A stretch of DNA of 64,000 nucleotides from assembly GCA_937980205.1 (NCBI GenBank), contig CALJKW010000013.1:1-64000 (forward strand), read 5' to 3'. The notes below the pieces were generated by a model that was not told the DNA's origin, did not search any database, and worked only from the letters and a program-made list of their open reading frames with translations. Of this stretch, positions 22,275 to 30,774 are shown piece by piece. Position numbers and translations under genes: made by a program. Each line of letters starts with the position of its first letter. Position 1 is the stretch's first letter. This DNA is from an uncultured Myxococcales bacterium (lineage in GTDB: Bacteria > Myxococcota > Myxococcia > Myxococcales > Myxococcaceae).

Positions 22275-23237
22275 ATGCCCGAATGGGACGACTTGGGGGC
22301 GAGACGGGGGGTAGGGGGCCGGACGGCGCTTCATGTGGCCGCTTGCCATGAAGGCGAGTCCCAGCTCGAGCGCCTCGTCCGCGAGACGGGGCTGCCGATC
22401 GACGTGCGCGACGACGCCGGAGCGACGCCGCTGCACTGGGCGTCGGAGGCGGGCTGCCCCGAGGTGGTCCGCACCCTGGCGCGCCTCGGCGCGGCGGTGG
22501 ATCTGCCGGACGGCGAGGGCTCGACGCCGATCGATCTCGCCGTGCTTTCGCGCGAGCCGCTGACCCTCGAGGCGCTGATCAACGCGGGCGCCCGCGCCGC
22601 GCGCGTCGAGTCGCTGATGGAGGCCGCGCGCATGGGCTCGGTGCCCGCGATGCGCCTGCTGCCGCCGGGGGCGCGCGCCGCCGACGGCCGGACGCTCGCG
22701 CACTGGGCCGCCGAGGCGGGCTCTGTCGAGCTGCTGCCTGCCGAGGTCCGGGCCGCGGACGTGAGCGGCGTCGTGCCGCTGTTCTGCTCGCGCTCGGCCG
22801 AGATGACGCGCGCGCTGCTCGCCCGCGGCGCCGACGTGCGCGCCGTCGACAACGCGGGCAACGGCTGCCTGCACTGGCTCGGCTACTTCGCGACGCAGGA
22901 GCAGCTGCGCGTGCTGCTGGACGCCGGCGCCGACATGCGGCTGCGCAACGCGCTCGGCCTGACTCCGCTCGAGAACGCGCTCGAGCACGGCCTGCACCCG
23001 GCGATGGAGCTGCTCGGCGCGGCGTACCTCTTCCACGGCGAGGACCTGTCCGAGCCCGGCTGGAGCGTGACGCACTACGCGGCCGCGCTCGGCTCGAGGT
23101 CCGCCATCACCGCGCTGCGGCTCGCCGGGCGCATCGACGAGATGTCCGACGACGGGTACTCGGTGCTCGACCAGGCGCGCGCGTTCGGCTGCGAAGCCGC
23201 GATTGCGCAGCTGGGCAGCCCGCTGCACGGTCGGTGA
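22275..23237 (+). CDS. Ankyrin-repeat protein
   Basis: A 320-residue cytoplasmic protein without signal peptide. At least seven ankyrin repeats are visible, for example GATPLHWASEAGCPEVVRTL, GSTPIDLAVL, GRTLAHWAAEAG, ALLARGADVRAVDNAGN and LLDAGADMRLRNALGLTPLE. The N-terminus (MPEWDDLGARRG) precedes the first repeat GRTALHVAACHEGES. Such proteins mediate protein-protein contacts; the partner is unknown. ATG 22275 is chosen because it is the first start giving the full first repeat and lies in the 33-bp divergent gap from the Ig-repeat gene. Confidence 0.85.
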   Translation: MPEWDDLGARRGVGGRTALHVAACHEGESQLERLVRETGLPIDVRDDAGATPLHWASEAGCPEVVRTLARLGAAVDLPDGEGSTPIDLAVLSREPLTLEALINAGARAARVESLMEAARMGSVPAMRLLPPGARAADGRTLAHWAAEAGSVELLPAEVRAADVSGVVPLFCSRSAEMTRALLARGADVRAVDNAGNGCLHWLGYFATQEQLRVLLDAGADMRLRNALGLTPLENALEHGLHPAMELLGAAYLFHGEDLSEPGWSVTHYAAALGSRSAITALRLAGRIDEMSDDGYSVLDQARAFGCEAAIAQLGSPLHGR

Positions 23238-23273
23238 GCGCAACCGCTCGCAATACGGTAAGGGTGCCGGCCC

Positions 23274-26200
23274 ATGCGCCGCGCGCTCGCTCTCCTTGTC
23301 CTCGTCATCGTCGTGCCTGCCTGTCGTGAGCTCTCCGTCGGAGAGCCACCGGGGCCCGGCACCGTGCAGGGCACCGTCCTCTACGCCGAGCCGGGTCGCC
23401 TCGATCGGTCTCCGGCCTCGGGCGCGCAGGTGACGCTGCTGGGCAGCGGCGCGAGCACGACGGCGGACGGCGACGGCCGCTTCGTGCTGAGGGGCATCAC
23501 CTCGGGCGTCGGCGCGCTGCACTTCACGCACACGGCCGGCGGCGTGGCGCTGCAGCGGCTGCTGCACCTCGAGGACCTCGGCGCCGCCGCCGGCCGCGAC
23601 CGTGCCATCGGCAACGTGCTGCTCTCGGAGAACGCGACCGCAGTGGGCCGCGTCACGCTCGAGGGCGTCGCCGGGTCCGGTGGCCACGGCGGCGTCGCGG
23701 TGTTCGTGCCGGGAGGGCCCTGGGCGACGTACACGTCGGACGACGGGACGTTCCGCCTCGAGGCGTTGCCGAAGGGCGCGCTCAGCATCGCGTTCTTCGC
23801 GAAGGGCTACGCGCCGAAGTCGATCGACGTCGCGCTCGAGGGAGGAGGCGAGCAGACGGTGCCGGCGGTGCGGCTGGCTCCGCTGCCCGATGAGCCTTCG
23901 TCGCTGCGCATGCAGCTCGTCACCCAGAGCGGCGCGCCGGCGAGCGATGCGCGCGTGACGCTGCGGAAGGTCGACGTCGACCGCATGCTCGGCGTCTCCG
24001 GCGACGGCGTCGTCCTGCAGGAGGCGCTGTCGTCCGGTCTCTACGCCGTCGTCATCGAGCGCACCGGCTCGCTCACCATCGTGCTGTACAGCGTGCTGCT
24101 GGCTCCCGGCTCGACGGACCTGGGGACGCTCACCCTGCTCGACGGCGCGTCGATGCCGGTCAACGTGACGGTGCCGCCTGCCTACGACGGAGGGTCGGCC
24201 GGTGGCGGCGCCGGTGGCGGGATGAGCGGCAGCGGTGGAGGAAGTGGCGGCGGCGGCGGTGGCAGTGGCGGCGGCGGCGGCAGTGGCGGAGGCAGCGGAG
24301 GCAGCGGCGGAATGGGCGGCGGAATGGGCGGCGGAATGGGCGGCGGAATGGGCGGCGCTGGCGGCTCCGGCGGCGGGACGGTCGTCGACGCCGGCGTGAT
24401 GCTCCCCACGGCGGTCGTGGTCGCGCCCCGCACCGCGGCGCCCGGCTCGCTGGTGACCGTCAGCGGCATGTCGAGCACGGGCGACTTCCCGCTCACGTAC
24501 CACTGGACGCAGGCGTCCGGGACGCCGGTGACGTTGAGCCAGAACAACAGCGCGACGGCGCACAGCCCGACCTTCACGGCGCCGGCGGCGGGCACGCTCA
24601 TCGAGCTCGAGCTCGTCGTGCGCGATCGGCTGGGCAACGCGAGCCTGCCGGCGAGCGCGCGCATCGGCATCGGCGTCGCGCCGGTGGCGCGGTTCCGGCC
24701 CGACAGCGGCACGGTGGTCGGCGGCGGTCAGACCGTGCCGCTCACCTCGACGTCGTTCGACGACGCCGGCGTCGCGGTCGTCGGCTTCGACTGGCAGCTC
24801 GCGGCCGGCTCGATGGGCACCGTGGTCGCCGACGGTGGCCCGCTCGCGACGTTCATCGCGCCACCGCGAATGTTCGGGCAGCCCGACCTCCTGGCGGGGG
24901 TCACGCTGCAGGTGACGAACGCCGTGGGCGCGCGCTCTTCGCCGACCACGAACTACTTCACGGTCCGCGGCATCAGCCCGAACAACTGGAGCATCGACGC
25001 CGGAAGCTCGGTCGTCGTCTCCGTGGGCAGCACTCCGCCGCAGGTGCAGCTCTCGGCGACGGTCGGCTCGAGCGCCGTGTCGATGCCGCAGTACACGGTG
25101 AGCTGGTCGTGCCCTGGCCTCACGCTGCTCGCTCCGGACACGCTGTCGCCGCGCTTCCTCGCGCCCGAGGTGCAGGGTGCGAATCAGACGTACGCCTGCA
25201 CGGTGACGGCGACCGGTCAGCCGCCGCTGGACCCGTCGATGATCTCCGCGCCGCTCACCATCGTGCTGCGCGACACGGCGAGTCCTGTCGTGGCGTTCAG
25301 CACCGTCTCGGCGGGCCGCATGAGCCAGCTCGGGCTGGTCATCATCGCGAACGAGCCGGTGCAGAACGCCACGCTGTCGTTCAACCCCGGCGTCTCTTAC
25401 GGGACGACGAGCCGGCGCATCCACAACGCGTGGGCGTTCGGCTCCGCGTACGGGTACCTCGTGCACGGCGACACGTACTCCACGGTGCACGCCTCGCTCG
25501 CGGACACGGCGCCGAACCCGAACGTCAACGGCGTCGCGCCGGTGTACGTCACTCCGTTCCAGGTGCAGCTTTCGTGGTCGGGGCCGTGGGTGTCGACGTC
25601 GGCGTTCAGCGACCCGCGCCCCACGGTGGCGACGCTGAGCCAGGTGCCCTCCGAGGTGCAGCGCGTGGCCGGCATCGCCCCGGGGACGGTGCCGGGCTTC
25701 GAGGTGGTCGCGGTCGAGGGCGGCGACCTGGTGCGCTTCGGAGCGATCGATCCGTTCGCTCCTTCGGCGTGCTCTCCGTCGTGCGCGTGGTCTTCGAGCA
25801 CGCAGGCGCTGCAGCTGCCTGCGGGCGCGCCGGTGACGACGCTGCGCAACGCCTACGGCGGCGCCGAGCTCTTCGTCGCGACGTCTACGGACGGAGGGAC
25901 CGCGCCGGCGGTGGTGAACCGCTCTGCGAGCGGCTCGTGGTCACGCCTCGACGCGCCGGGGACGCTGGGCAACTGGGAGACCGAGCTCAAGTCCGTGCGC
26001 TACGACGTGGCGACGCAGTCGATCCGCGTCGACTCGTGGGACGTGACGAGCCGCGCGTTCCTGCCGATGACGACGGTCGCGACGGGAGTGAGCGGCGTCT
26101 CGATGCTCGGCACCGCGGACTCGCACGTGTTCGCGGTGGCGCCGAACGGGACGGTGTCGGCGTGGAAGTACGCTCCGACGACGTCGACGTGGGCGCTGAT

Positions 26201-26672
26201 GAACAACGGCAACCTGAGCGCGCTGACGAACGTCGGCGCTCTGGTGCCCGAGTCGCACGGCTCGCGCGACGATCTCATCGTCGTCGGCGTCGAGTCGGGC
26301 GCCGCGCGCGGGCTGAACATCGTGCGCATCGACTCGAGCCGGATCGTGCCCATCACGACGGCCGCGGTGCAGGGCTACGACCTCGCGAGCCTCGGCAACC
26401 ACACGTACGTGACGTACAGCCTCAACGGAGACGTTCGCGTGCGGTACGTGCCCGGGACCATCTACTCCGGCGCGGGAGGCAGCCCCCCCGATCTGCCCGG
26501 CCCGCCGCGCGCCGGCTTCTCGCCGCCGTATCCGAACGTGCTCGACCTCGACATCGCGTGCGAGGCGGTCTACCCGCAGTTCGCGCTCGTGCTCGACGCG
26601 CTGGTGATCGTCTGGCAGGAGCGCTGCTCCGGCGAGAGCCAGTGGCGCGTGGTCGCTCGCACGGTTCGCTGA
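23274..26672 (+). CDS. Large lipoprotein with carboxypeptidase-regulatory-like domains and Gly-Met linker
   Basis: A 1132-residue lipoprotein (VIVVPAC, Cys17). Residues about 28-215 form two CarboxypepD_reg-like beta-sandwich modules (GTVQGTVLYAEPG, DGRFVLRGI, then TSDDGTFRLEALP). Residues about 305-365 are a Gly/Ser/Met linker with a GGGM array. Residues about 375-660 contain three Ig/PKD-like modules (PGSLVTVSGMSSTGDFPLTYHW, SFDDAGVAVVGFDWQL). The last 450 residues form a beta-propeller-like domain. No catalytic residues are seen. Probable outer-surface protein. It starts 36 bp after the ankyrin gene and may be in one transcript with it. Confidence 0.85.
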   Translation: MRRALALLVLVIVVPACRELSVGEPPGPGTVQGTVLYAEPGRLDRSPASGAQVTLLGSGASTTADGDGRFVLRGITSGVGALHFTHTAGGVALQRLLHLEDLGAAAGRDRAIGNVLLSENATAVGRVTLEGVAGSGGHGGVAVFVPGGPWATYTSDDGTFRLEALPKGALSIAFFAKGYAPKSIDVALEGGGEQTVPAVRLAPLPDEPSSLRMQLVTQSGAPASDARVTLRKVDVDRMLGVSGDGVVLQEALSSGLYAVVIERTGSLTIVLYSVLLAPGSTDLGTLTLLDGASMPVNVTVPPAYDGGSAGGGAGGGMSGSGGGSGGGGGGSGGGGGSGGGSGGSGGMGGGMGGGMGGGMGGAGGSGGGTVVDAGVMLPTAVVVAPRTAAPGSLVTVSGMSSTGDFPLTYHWTQASGTPVTLSQNNSATAHSPTFTAPAAGTLIELELVVRDRLGNASLPASARIGIGVAPVARFRPDSGTVVGGGQTVPLTSTSFDDAGVAVVGFDWQLAAGSMGTVVADGGPLATFIAPPRMFGQPDLLAGVTLQVTNAVGARSSPTTNYFTVRGISPNNWSIDAGSSVVVSVGSTPPQVQLSATVGSSAVSMPQYTVSWSCPGLTLLAPDTLSPRFLAPEVQGANQTYACTVTATGQPPLDPSMISAPLTIVLRDTASPVVAFSTVSAGRMSQLGLVIIANEPVQNATLSFNPGVSYGTTSRRIHNAWAFGSAYGYLVHGDTYSTVHASLADTAPNPNVNGVAPVYVTPFQVQLSWSGPWVSTSAFSDPRPTVATLSQVPSEVQRVAGIAPGTVPGFEVVAVEGGDLVRFGAIDPFAPSACSPSCAWSSSTQALQLPAGAPVTTLRNAYGGAELFVATSTDGGTAPAVVNRSASGSWSRLDAPGTLGNWETELKSVRYDVATQSIRVDSWDVTSRAFLPMTTVATGVSGVSMLGTADSHVFAVAPNGTVSAWKYAPTTSTWALMNNGNLSALTNVGALVPESHGSRDDLIVVGVESGAARGLNIVRIDSSRIVPITTAAVQGYDLASLGNHTYVTYSLNGDVRVRYVPGTIYSGAGGSPPDLPGPPRAGFSPPYPNVLDLDIACEAVYPQFALVLDALVIVWQERCSGESQWRVVARTVR
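24308..24355 (+). repeat. 12-bp tandem repeat encoding GGGM units
   Basis: The unit ggaatgggcggc is repeated four times in perfect tandem within the linker of the large lipoprotein, coding GMGG units. The array is likely to vary in copy number between strains. Confidence 0.85.
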
Positions 26673-26687
26673 GCCTATGCTGCCCCC

Positions 26688-27221
26688 GTGCTCGTGCTCA
26701 TCGTCCTGCTGCTGACCCCGCTGCCGGGGCTGCGCGAGAAGCTGGTCGGCACGTGGGCGAGCGCCGACGCGAAGGTCACGTACCGCGAGGACGGCACGGG
26801 CACCTCGCAGGGCTCGGAGCTGAAGTGGAGCCTCGATGACGGCAACCGGCTGACGGTCACGTACAGCGACGGCTCGGTGCTGACGGCGCGGGTGAAGCTC
26901 GACGGCGACGTCCTGGTGCAGACCGACATCGTCGACACCGACGTCGTTCGCTTCGAGCGGGTGAAGCCGGTGAAGCGCGACGACCTCATCGGCAACTGGA
27001 CCGCCAGCAGCGAAGGCGTCGCGACGAAGCGCACCTATTACAAGACGGGTGCCGCGCTGATCGACGGTGTCGAGGCGAAGTGGTCGTTCGCCGGTGAGGT
27101 CGTCACCGTGAAGCTCCCCTCGGGCACCGTGCGCGCGCGCGTCGAGCGGGACAAGCGCGACCTCGTCGAGACGGACCTCTCGACGGGCAAGGTGACGCGG
27201 CTGAGCCGCGCTAAGGAATGA
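26688..27221 (+). CDS. Small secreted protein with two lipocalin-like halves
   Basis: A 177-residue protein starting at GTG 26688, giving a short hydrophobic N-terminus (LVLIVLLLTPLPG). It contains two similar halves of about 75 residues, each with a LVGTWAS/LIGNWTA motif, a Thr-Tyr strand, a central LKWSLDD/AKWSFAG strand and a final VETD/VQTD strand. The pattern fits lipocalin-like or DUF-type eight-stranded sheets in duplicate. No function is assigned. Its stop overlaps the stop of the convergent Gly-linker lipoprotein gene. Confidence 0.75.
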   Translation: MLVLIVLLLTPLPGLREKLVGTWASADAKVTYREDGTGTSQGSELKWSLDDGNRLTVTYSDGSVLTARVKLDGDVLVQTDIVDTDVVRFERVKPVKRDDLIGNWTASSEGVATKRTYYKTGAALIDGVEAKWSFAGEVVTVKLPSGTVRARVERDKRDLVETDLSTGKVTRLSRAKE

Positions 27222-28347
27222 GCCCCGTCGCGACCCTCAGCTCGTCGACGAAGTAGCTCTGCGCCACCGGGCTGCCCGGGCCGATGTACGGCAACATCAG
27301 GAACTGGTTGAAGACCATGTCGGCGTTCTCGTTCGTGCGGAAGAGGATGCGGTCGTACGAGAGCACCTTCTCACCGTCGATCCACAGGCGGAGCTTGCCG
27401 TCGGTCTGGCCGACTCCGTTCTGAATGGTGTTCATCTGGTAGTACGCCTCGAAGCGGTGCCAGTCGGCCTTGTACCGGGGGCCGGCGGTGTTGCTGAACC
27501 AGTCCGACGGCGTGCGCCAGTAGCGCGCGCTGTACCAATTGCCGCCGCCGTTATCGAAGCAGTCGCGCCCGTCGACGTCGCCGCGCAGCCCGTTGCAGGC
27601 CGCGACGCTGCGGTTCTCGGTGAACACGTACGTGCTGAAGTTGCCGTTGCAGCCGACGAACGTGTCGTTGTTGCGGAGGATGCACGCCGTGTCGACGTTG
27701 CGCGCGTCCTGCAGCGCGAGCATCGGCCTCAAGCCCACGACCTCGAGGTACGTCGTCATGTGCGAGTTCGCCGGGCCGATGTACATGCCGTCCTTGTTCG
27801 TCGTCAGGTGGAACATGTGCGGGTGGTACGCGACGCCGCTGCCCACCCAGTTCGGCGAGAACTTGAGCCACATGCGGATGAAGACGCGCTCGCTGCCGGT
27901 GAACTGGTGCCGCGCCGGCGTCGGCGCGTTCGTCGCGCCCATCGCGAAGCGCGCTTCGTACGAGCGCGTGCCCCCGCCGGTCGGCACGTCCGTCGACAGC
28001 GTCGGAGCCGCCGCGCCGTCGTACCAGCCGCGCGCGTTGAAGCTCGTGTCCTCGAACGACTCGCTGAAGAGCAGGGTGCCGTTCGGGATGTCGTAGACGG
28101 CGCTGCCGCCCGTGCCGCCGCCCGTGCCGGAGGTGGTGCCGCCGCCGGTGCCGGAGGTCGCGCCGCCGCCGGTGCCGGAGGTCGTGCCGCCGCCGGTGCC
28201 GGAGGTGGTGCCGCCGCCGGTGCCGGAGGTGGTGCCGCCGCCGGTGCCGGACACCGTGCCTCCGCCCGTTCCGCTGCCTCCTCCGGTGCCGCCGTTCATC
28301 GGTGAGCCACACGCGCACACCAGGACCGCAATCAGGCCGAATCTCAT
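27211..28347 (-). CDS. Gly/Thr-linker lipoprotein with concanavalin-like (polysaccharide lyase-like) domain
   Basis: A 378-residue lipoprotein (MRFGLIAVLVCAC). The linker is an array of TTSGTGGG units. The mature domain (about residues 85-378) has the beta-jelly-roll pattern of LamG/PL14/PL20-like proteins: FSESFEDTSFNARGWYD, RVFIRMWLKFSPNW, YHPHMFHL, WHRFEAYYQMNT, GKLRLWIDGEKVLSYD and YIGPGSPVAQSYFVDELRVA at the end. This is typical of polysaccharide-binding or -cleaving secreted proteins. Possible active-site His (FHL, WHRF) are present but I cannot assign a lyase class. The start ATG is the first with a signal peptide. Confidence 0.75.
   Translation of the reverse strand: MRFGLIAVLVCACGSPMNGGTGGGSGTGGGTVSGTGGGTTSGTGGGTTSGTGGGTTSGTGGGATSGTGGGTTSGTGGGTGGSAVYDIPNGTLLFSESFEDTSFNARGWYDGAAAPTLSTDVPTGGGTRSYEARFAMGATNAPTPARHQFTGSERVFIRMWLKFSPNWVGSGVAYHPHMFHLTTNKDGMYIGPANSHMTTYLEVVGLRPMLALQDARNVDTACILRNNDTFVGCNGNFSTYVFTENRSVAACNGLRGDVDGRDCFDNGGGNWYSARYWRTPSDWFSNTAGPRYKADWHRFEAYYQMNTIQNGVGQTDGKLRLWIDGEKVLSYDRILFRTNENADMVFNQFLMLPYIGPGSPVAQSYFVDELRVATGLIP
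28113..28256 (-). repeat. 24-bp tandem repeat coding TTSGTGGG linker
   Basis: Six near-perfect copies of a 24-bp unit (ccgccgccggtgccggaggt plus a variable gtg/cgc triplet) encode the Gly-Thr linker of the jelly-roll lipoprotein. A single base change alters one unit from TTS to ATS. Confidence 0.9.
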
Positions 28348-28424
28348 GATCCGATGATGAGTCACTTCGCCTGCGAAAGTCGCGCTCCACTGTTGCGTGA
28401 CGACGGCCACGGCTGGGACCACGG

Positions 28425-29042
28425 CTACTTCGCCGGGGCGAGCCGCGTCGCGATGTAGGCTTCGGCCGCCTCGTCGAGCGACATCGCCCAGAACGTCCGG
28501 TCCAGCGGAGCAAACAGCTCGAACTGCGCCTCGCCCCACTGCGCGAGCTGCGCGTTCCGCTTCACGCGGTCGGCTTCGGGCTTGCCGTTCGGGAACGCGC
28601 TCAGAGCGCAGTCATAGAGCTCGACGAGCTCGGGCGGCCCGATGCGCGCCACGGCCTCGCGCGTCGCGAGCGCCTCGTCTCCCGTCGAGTTGAAGAAGAA
28701 CTGGTGGAACCCGCCGTTGGTCACCTCGGCCTCGAGCAGCCAGTGCAGCTTGAGGTCGCGCTCGGGCTCCGTGAGCGGAGACGTCTTCTTCATCAGCGCG
28801 TCGAGCACCTCGGCGCGGCGTTGGCCGGCGTCGGGCGACGACGCCGCTGCAGCCGGCTTCACCGTGTACTTCGCCGCGCACGGCAGCGCCGAGCCGGCGT
28901 CTCCCTGCGGCCCTTGAGTCGCCTTCACCAGGTCGGCGTACGACGACGGCGGCGGCAGCTCACGCTCTGCGTTCGTCCACCGCACGTAGCCGACCACCGC
29001 GGCCACGAGAATGCAGAACGGAAGGATGAGCCGCTGGCTCAC
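28425..29042 (-). CDS. DUF4375-domain membrane-anchored protein
   Basis: A 205-residue protein with an N-terminal signal anchor (LILPFCILVAAVVGYVRW). Residues about 85-200 match the DUF4375 (DMP19-like) family: LLEAEVTNGGFHQFFFNSTGDEA, then an ARIGPPELVELYDCAL helix. DMP19 in Neisseria is a DNA-mimic protein, but the fold is widespread and the membrane anchor argues against that here. Its start overlaps the stop of the AidB-type gene by 4 bp (ATGA), so the two are translationally coupled. Function is unknown. Confidence 0.8.
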   Translation of the reverse strand: MSQRLILPFCILVAAVVGYVRWTNAERELPPPSSYADLVKATQGPQGDAGSALPCAAKYTVKPAAAASSPDAGQRRAEVLDALMKKTSPLTEPERDLKLHWLLEAEVTNGGFHQFFFNSTGDEALATREAVARIGPPELVELYDCALSAFPNGKPEADRVKRNAQLAQWGEAQFELFAPLDRTFWAMSLDEAAEAYIATRLAPAK

Positions 29043-30715
29043 GACGGCAGGGCGCGGTCGATGAGCACCTGCATCGGCGCGTCCTTGCGCAGCGTGCCGA
29101 ACGTCTGGCCGTGCTCACCGCCGATGCGCGAGCTGCACCACGCGTCCGCGACCTTCGTGTTGCCCGCGCGCACGAGCAGCGCGCCCTGCAGCGCGACCGC
29201 GAGCCGCTCGACCAGCCCGCGCGAGCGCGTCTCGATGCCGTCGAGGTCCATCAGCTCCTGCGGCAGCCGCTCGAGCTCGGCATCGAGCGCCTTGTGGCCG
29301 CCCTTGCCCTTCATCAGCTCTTCGATGAGCGCTCCCTGCGTGGCGGGCTCTTTCGCGAGCGCGCGCAGCACGTCGAGGCACTGGATGTTGCCGCTGCCCT
29401 CCCAGATGGAGTTGAGCGGCGCCTGCCGGTACAGCCGCGGCAGGTTCGACTCTTCGACGTAGCCCATGCCGCCCAGGCACTCCTGCGCCTCGTTCACGAA
29501 CGGCGGGCAGCGCTTGCAGACCCAGTACTTCCCGATGGCGGTGCCGATGCGCGCGAACGCGGCCTCGGCCTCATTCTTCTTCGTCGCGCCGTCGACGGCG
29601 CGGGAGATTCGGGCCGTCAGCGCGAGGTGAGCCTCGGACTCGAGCGCGAGGTCGGCGAGCACGTTCATCATCAGCGGTTGGCTCGAGAGCAGCTTGCCGA
29701 ACGCCTTGCGGTGCCGCGCGTGGTGAATCGCCTGCACGAGCGCCTGACGCATCACCGACGACGAGCCGATCATGCAGTCCTGCCGGGTCAGCGCGACCAT
29801 CTCGAGGATGGTGGCGACGCCGCGCGCGGGGTCTCCGACCATGTACGCGAGCGCGCCGTGGAACTCGACCTCGGAGCTCGCGTTGCTCCAGTCGCCGAGC
29901 TTGTCCTTCAGGCGCTGGATGCGAATCGCGTTGCGCGTGCCCTGCGGAGTCCACCGCGGCAACAGGAAGCACGACAGGCCCGCCTCCTCGTACGCGAGCA
30001 CGAGGAACGCGTCGCACATCGGCGCGCTGAAGAACCACTTGTGACCGACGAGCTCGTAGGGCTGGCCGTTGCCGCGCTCTCCGAGCGGGTAGGCCTTCGT
30101 CGAGTTGGCGCGGACGTCGCTGCCGCCCTGCTTCTCGGTCATGCCCATGCCGATGGTGAGGCCCTTCTTCTGCGCGGCAGGCAAGAAGCGCGGGTCGTAC
30201 TCCGGCGCGGTGATCTTCGGCAGCCACTCGGCGGCGAGCTTCGGCGAGTGCTGCAGCGACGGCACGCACGCGTACGTCATCGTGGTGGGGCAACCGGTGC
30301 CCTGGTCTCCCTGGCCGAGCTGGTAGCTGAGGCCCATGCGCGCGACGTGGGCGCCGGGCTTGTCTGCGCTGCGCCACGGCAGCGAGGTGATGCCCTGCGT
30401 GATCGCGATCTCCATCAGCCGGTGGTACGCGGGGTGGAACTCGACCTCGTCGATGCGGTGGCCGTAGCGGTCGAACAGCTTCAGCTTCGGCTTGTTCTCG
30501 TTGGCGGTGAACGCGAGCTGCTGCACCTCTCCGCCGGCGAGCGGGCCGCACTTCGCGAGCAGGTCGGTCGCCCAGGACGCGCCCTCGCGCTTCATCGCCT
30601 CCTGCAGCGGGAGGTCGGTCGTCCACGTGTCGTACGGCACCAGCGGAGGTGCCTGGTTCTCGACCTCGTGCGTGACGAAGCGATGCGCGTGGCGATCTTT
30701 TTCGAGAGCGGACAT
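29039..30715 (-). CDS. aidB: AidB-type acyl-CoA dehydrogenase
   Basis: A 558-residue FAD-dependent acyl-CoA dehydrogenase of the AidB branch. Family signatures include GITSLPW near residue 100, CPTTMTYACVP, a FAD-binding MGMTEKQGGSDVRANST segment (about 195-210) and GMGYVEESNLPRLYRQAPLNSIWEGSGN near residue 420, which is diagnostic of AidB. E. coli AidB is induced by the alkylation (Ada) response and binds DNA; an isovaleryl-CoA dehydrogenase activity is also reported. No ada or alkB gene is near, so the role here is uncertain. The start is ATG 30715, and it is divergent from the somatomedin-B/IPT gene with a 59-bp gap. Confidence 0.9.
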   Translation of the reverse strand: MSALEKDRHAHRFVTHEVENQAPPLVPYDTWTTDLPLQEAMKREGASWATDLLAKCGPLAGGEVQQLAFTANENKPKLKLFDRYGHRIDEVEFHPAYHRLMEIAITQGITSLPWRSADKPGAHVARMGLSYQLGQGDQGTGCPTTMTYACVPSLQHSPKLAAEWLPKITAPEYDPRFLPAAQKKGLTIGMGMTEKQGGSDVRANSTKAYPLGERGNGQPYELVGHKWFFSAPMCDAFLVLAYEEAGLSCFLLPRWTPQGTRNAIRIQRLKDKLGDWSNASSEVEFHGALAYMVGDPARGVATILEMVALTRQDCMIGSSSVMRQALVQAIHHARHRKAFGKLLSSQPLMMNVLADLALESEAHLALTARISRAVDGATKKNEAEAAFARIGTAIGKYWVCKRCPPFVNEAQECLGGMGYVEESNLPRLYRQAPLNSIWEGSGNIQCLDVLRALAKEPATQGALIEELMKGKGGHKALDAELERLPQELMDLDGIETRSRGLVERLAVALQGALLVRAGNTKVADAWCSSRIGGEHGQTFGTLRKDAPMQVLIDRALPS

Positions 30716-30774
30716 GTGCCGGGTCTAGCAGTTCTTCGGCGGAGCCGCCGCGCTTCGCCTAACGTGTCCCGCCC

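Noticed and set aside
22275..23237. Ankyrin protein as a secreted effector
   Set aside because: No signal peptide or secretion motif, and ankyrin proteins are common in the cytoplasm of myxobacteria.
28113..28256. Regular repeats that could be mistaken for a CRISPR array
   Set aside because: Units are contiguous 24-bp copies without spacers and encode a Gly-Thr linker in frame.
28425..29042. DMP19-like DNA-mimic anti-defence protein
   Set aside because: The DUF4375 similarity is only at family level, and an N-terminal membrane anchor and coupling to an acyl-CoA dehydrogenase argue against a DNA-mimic role.
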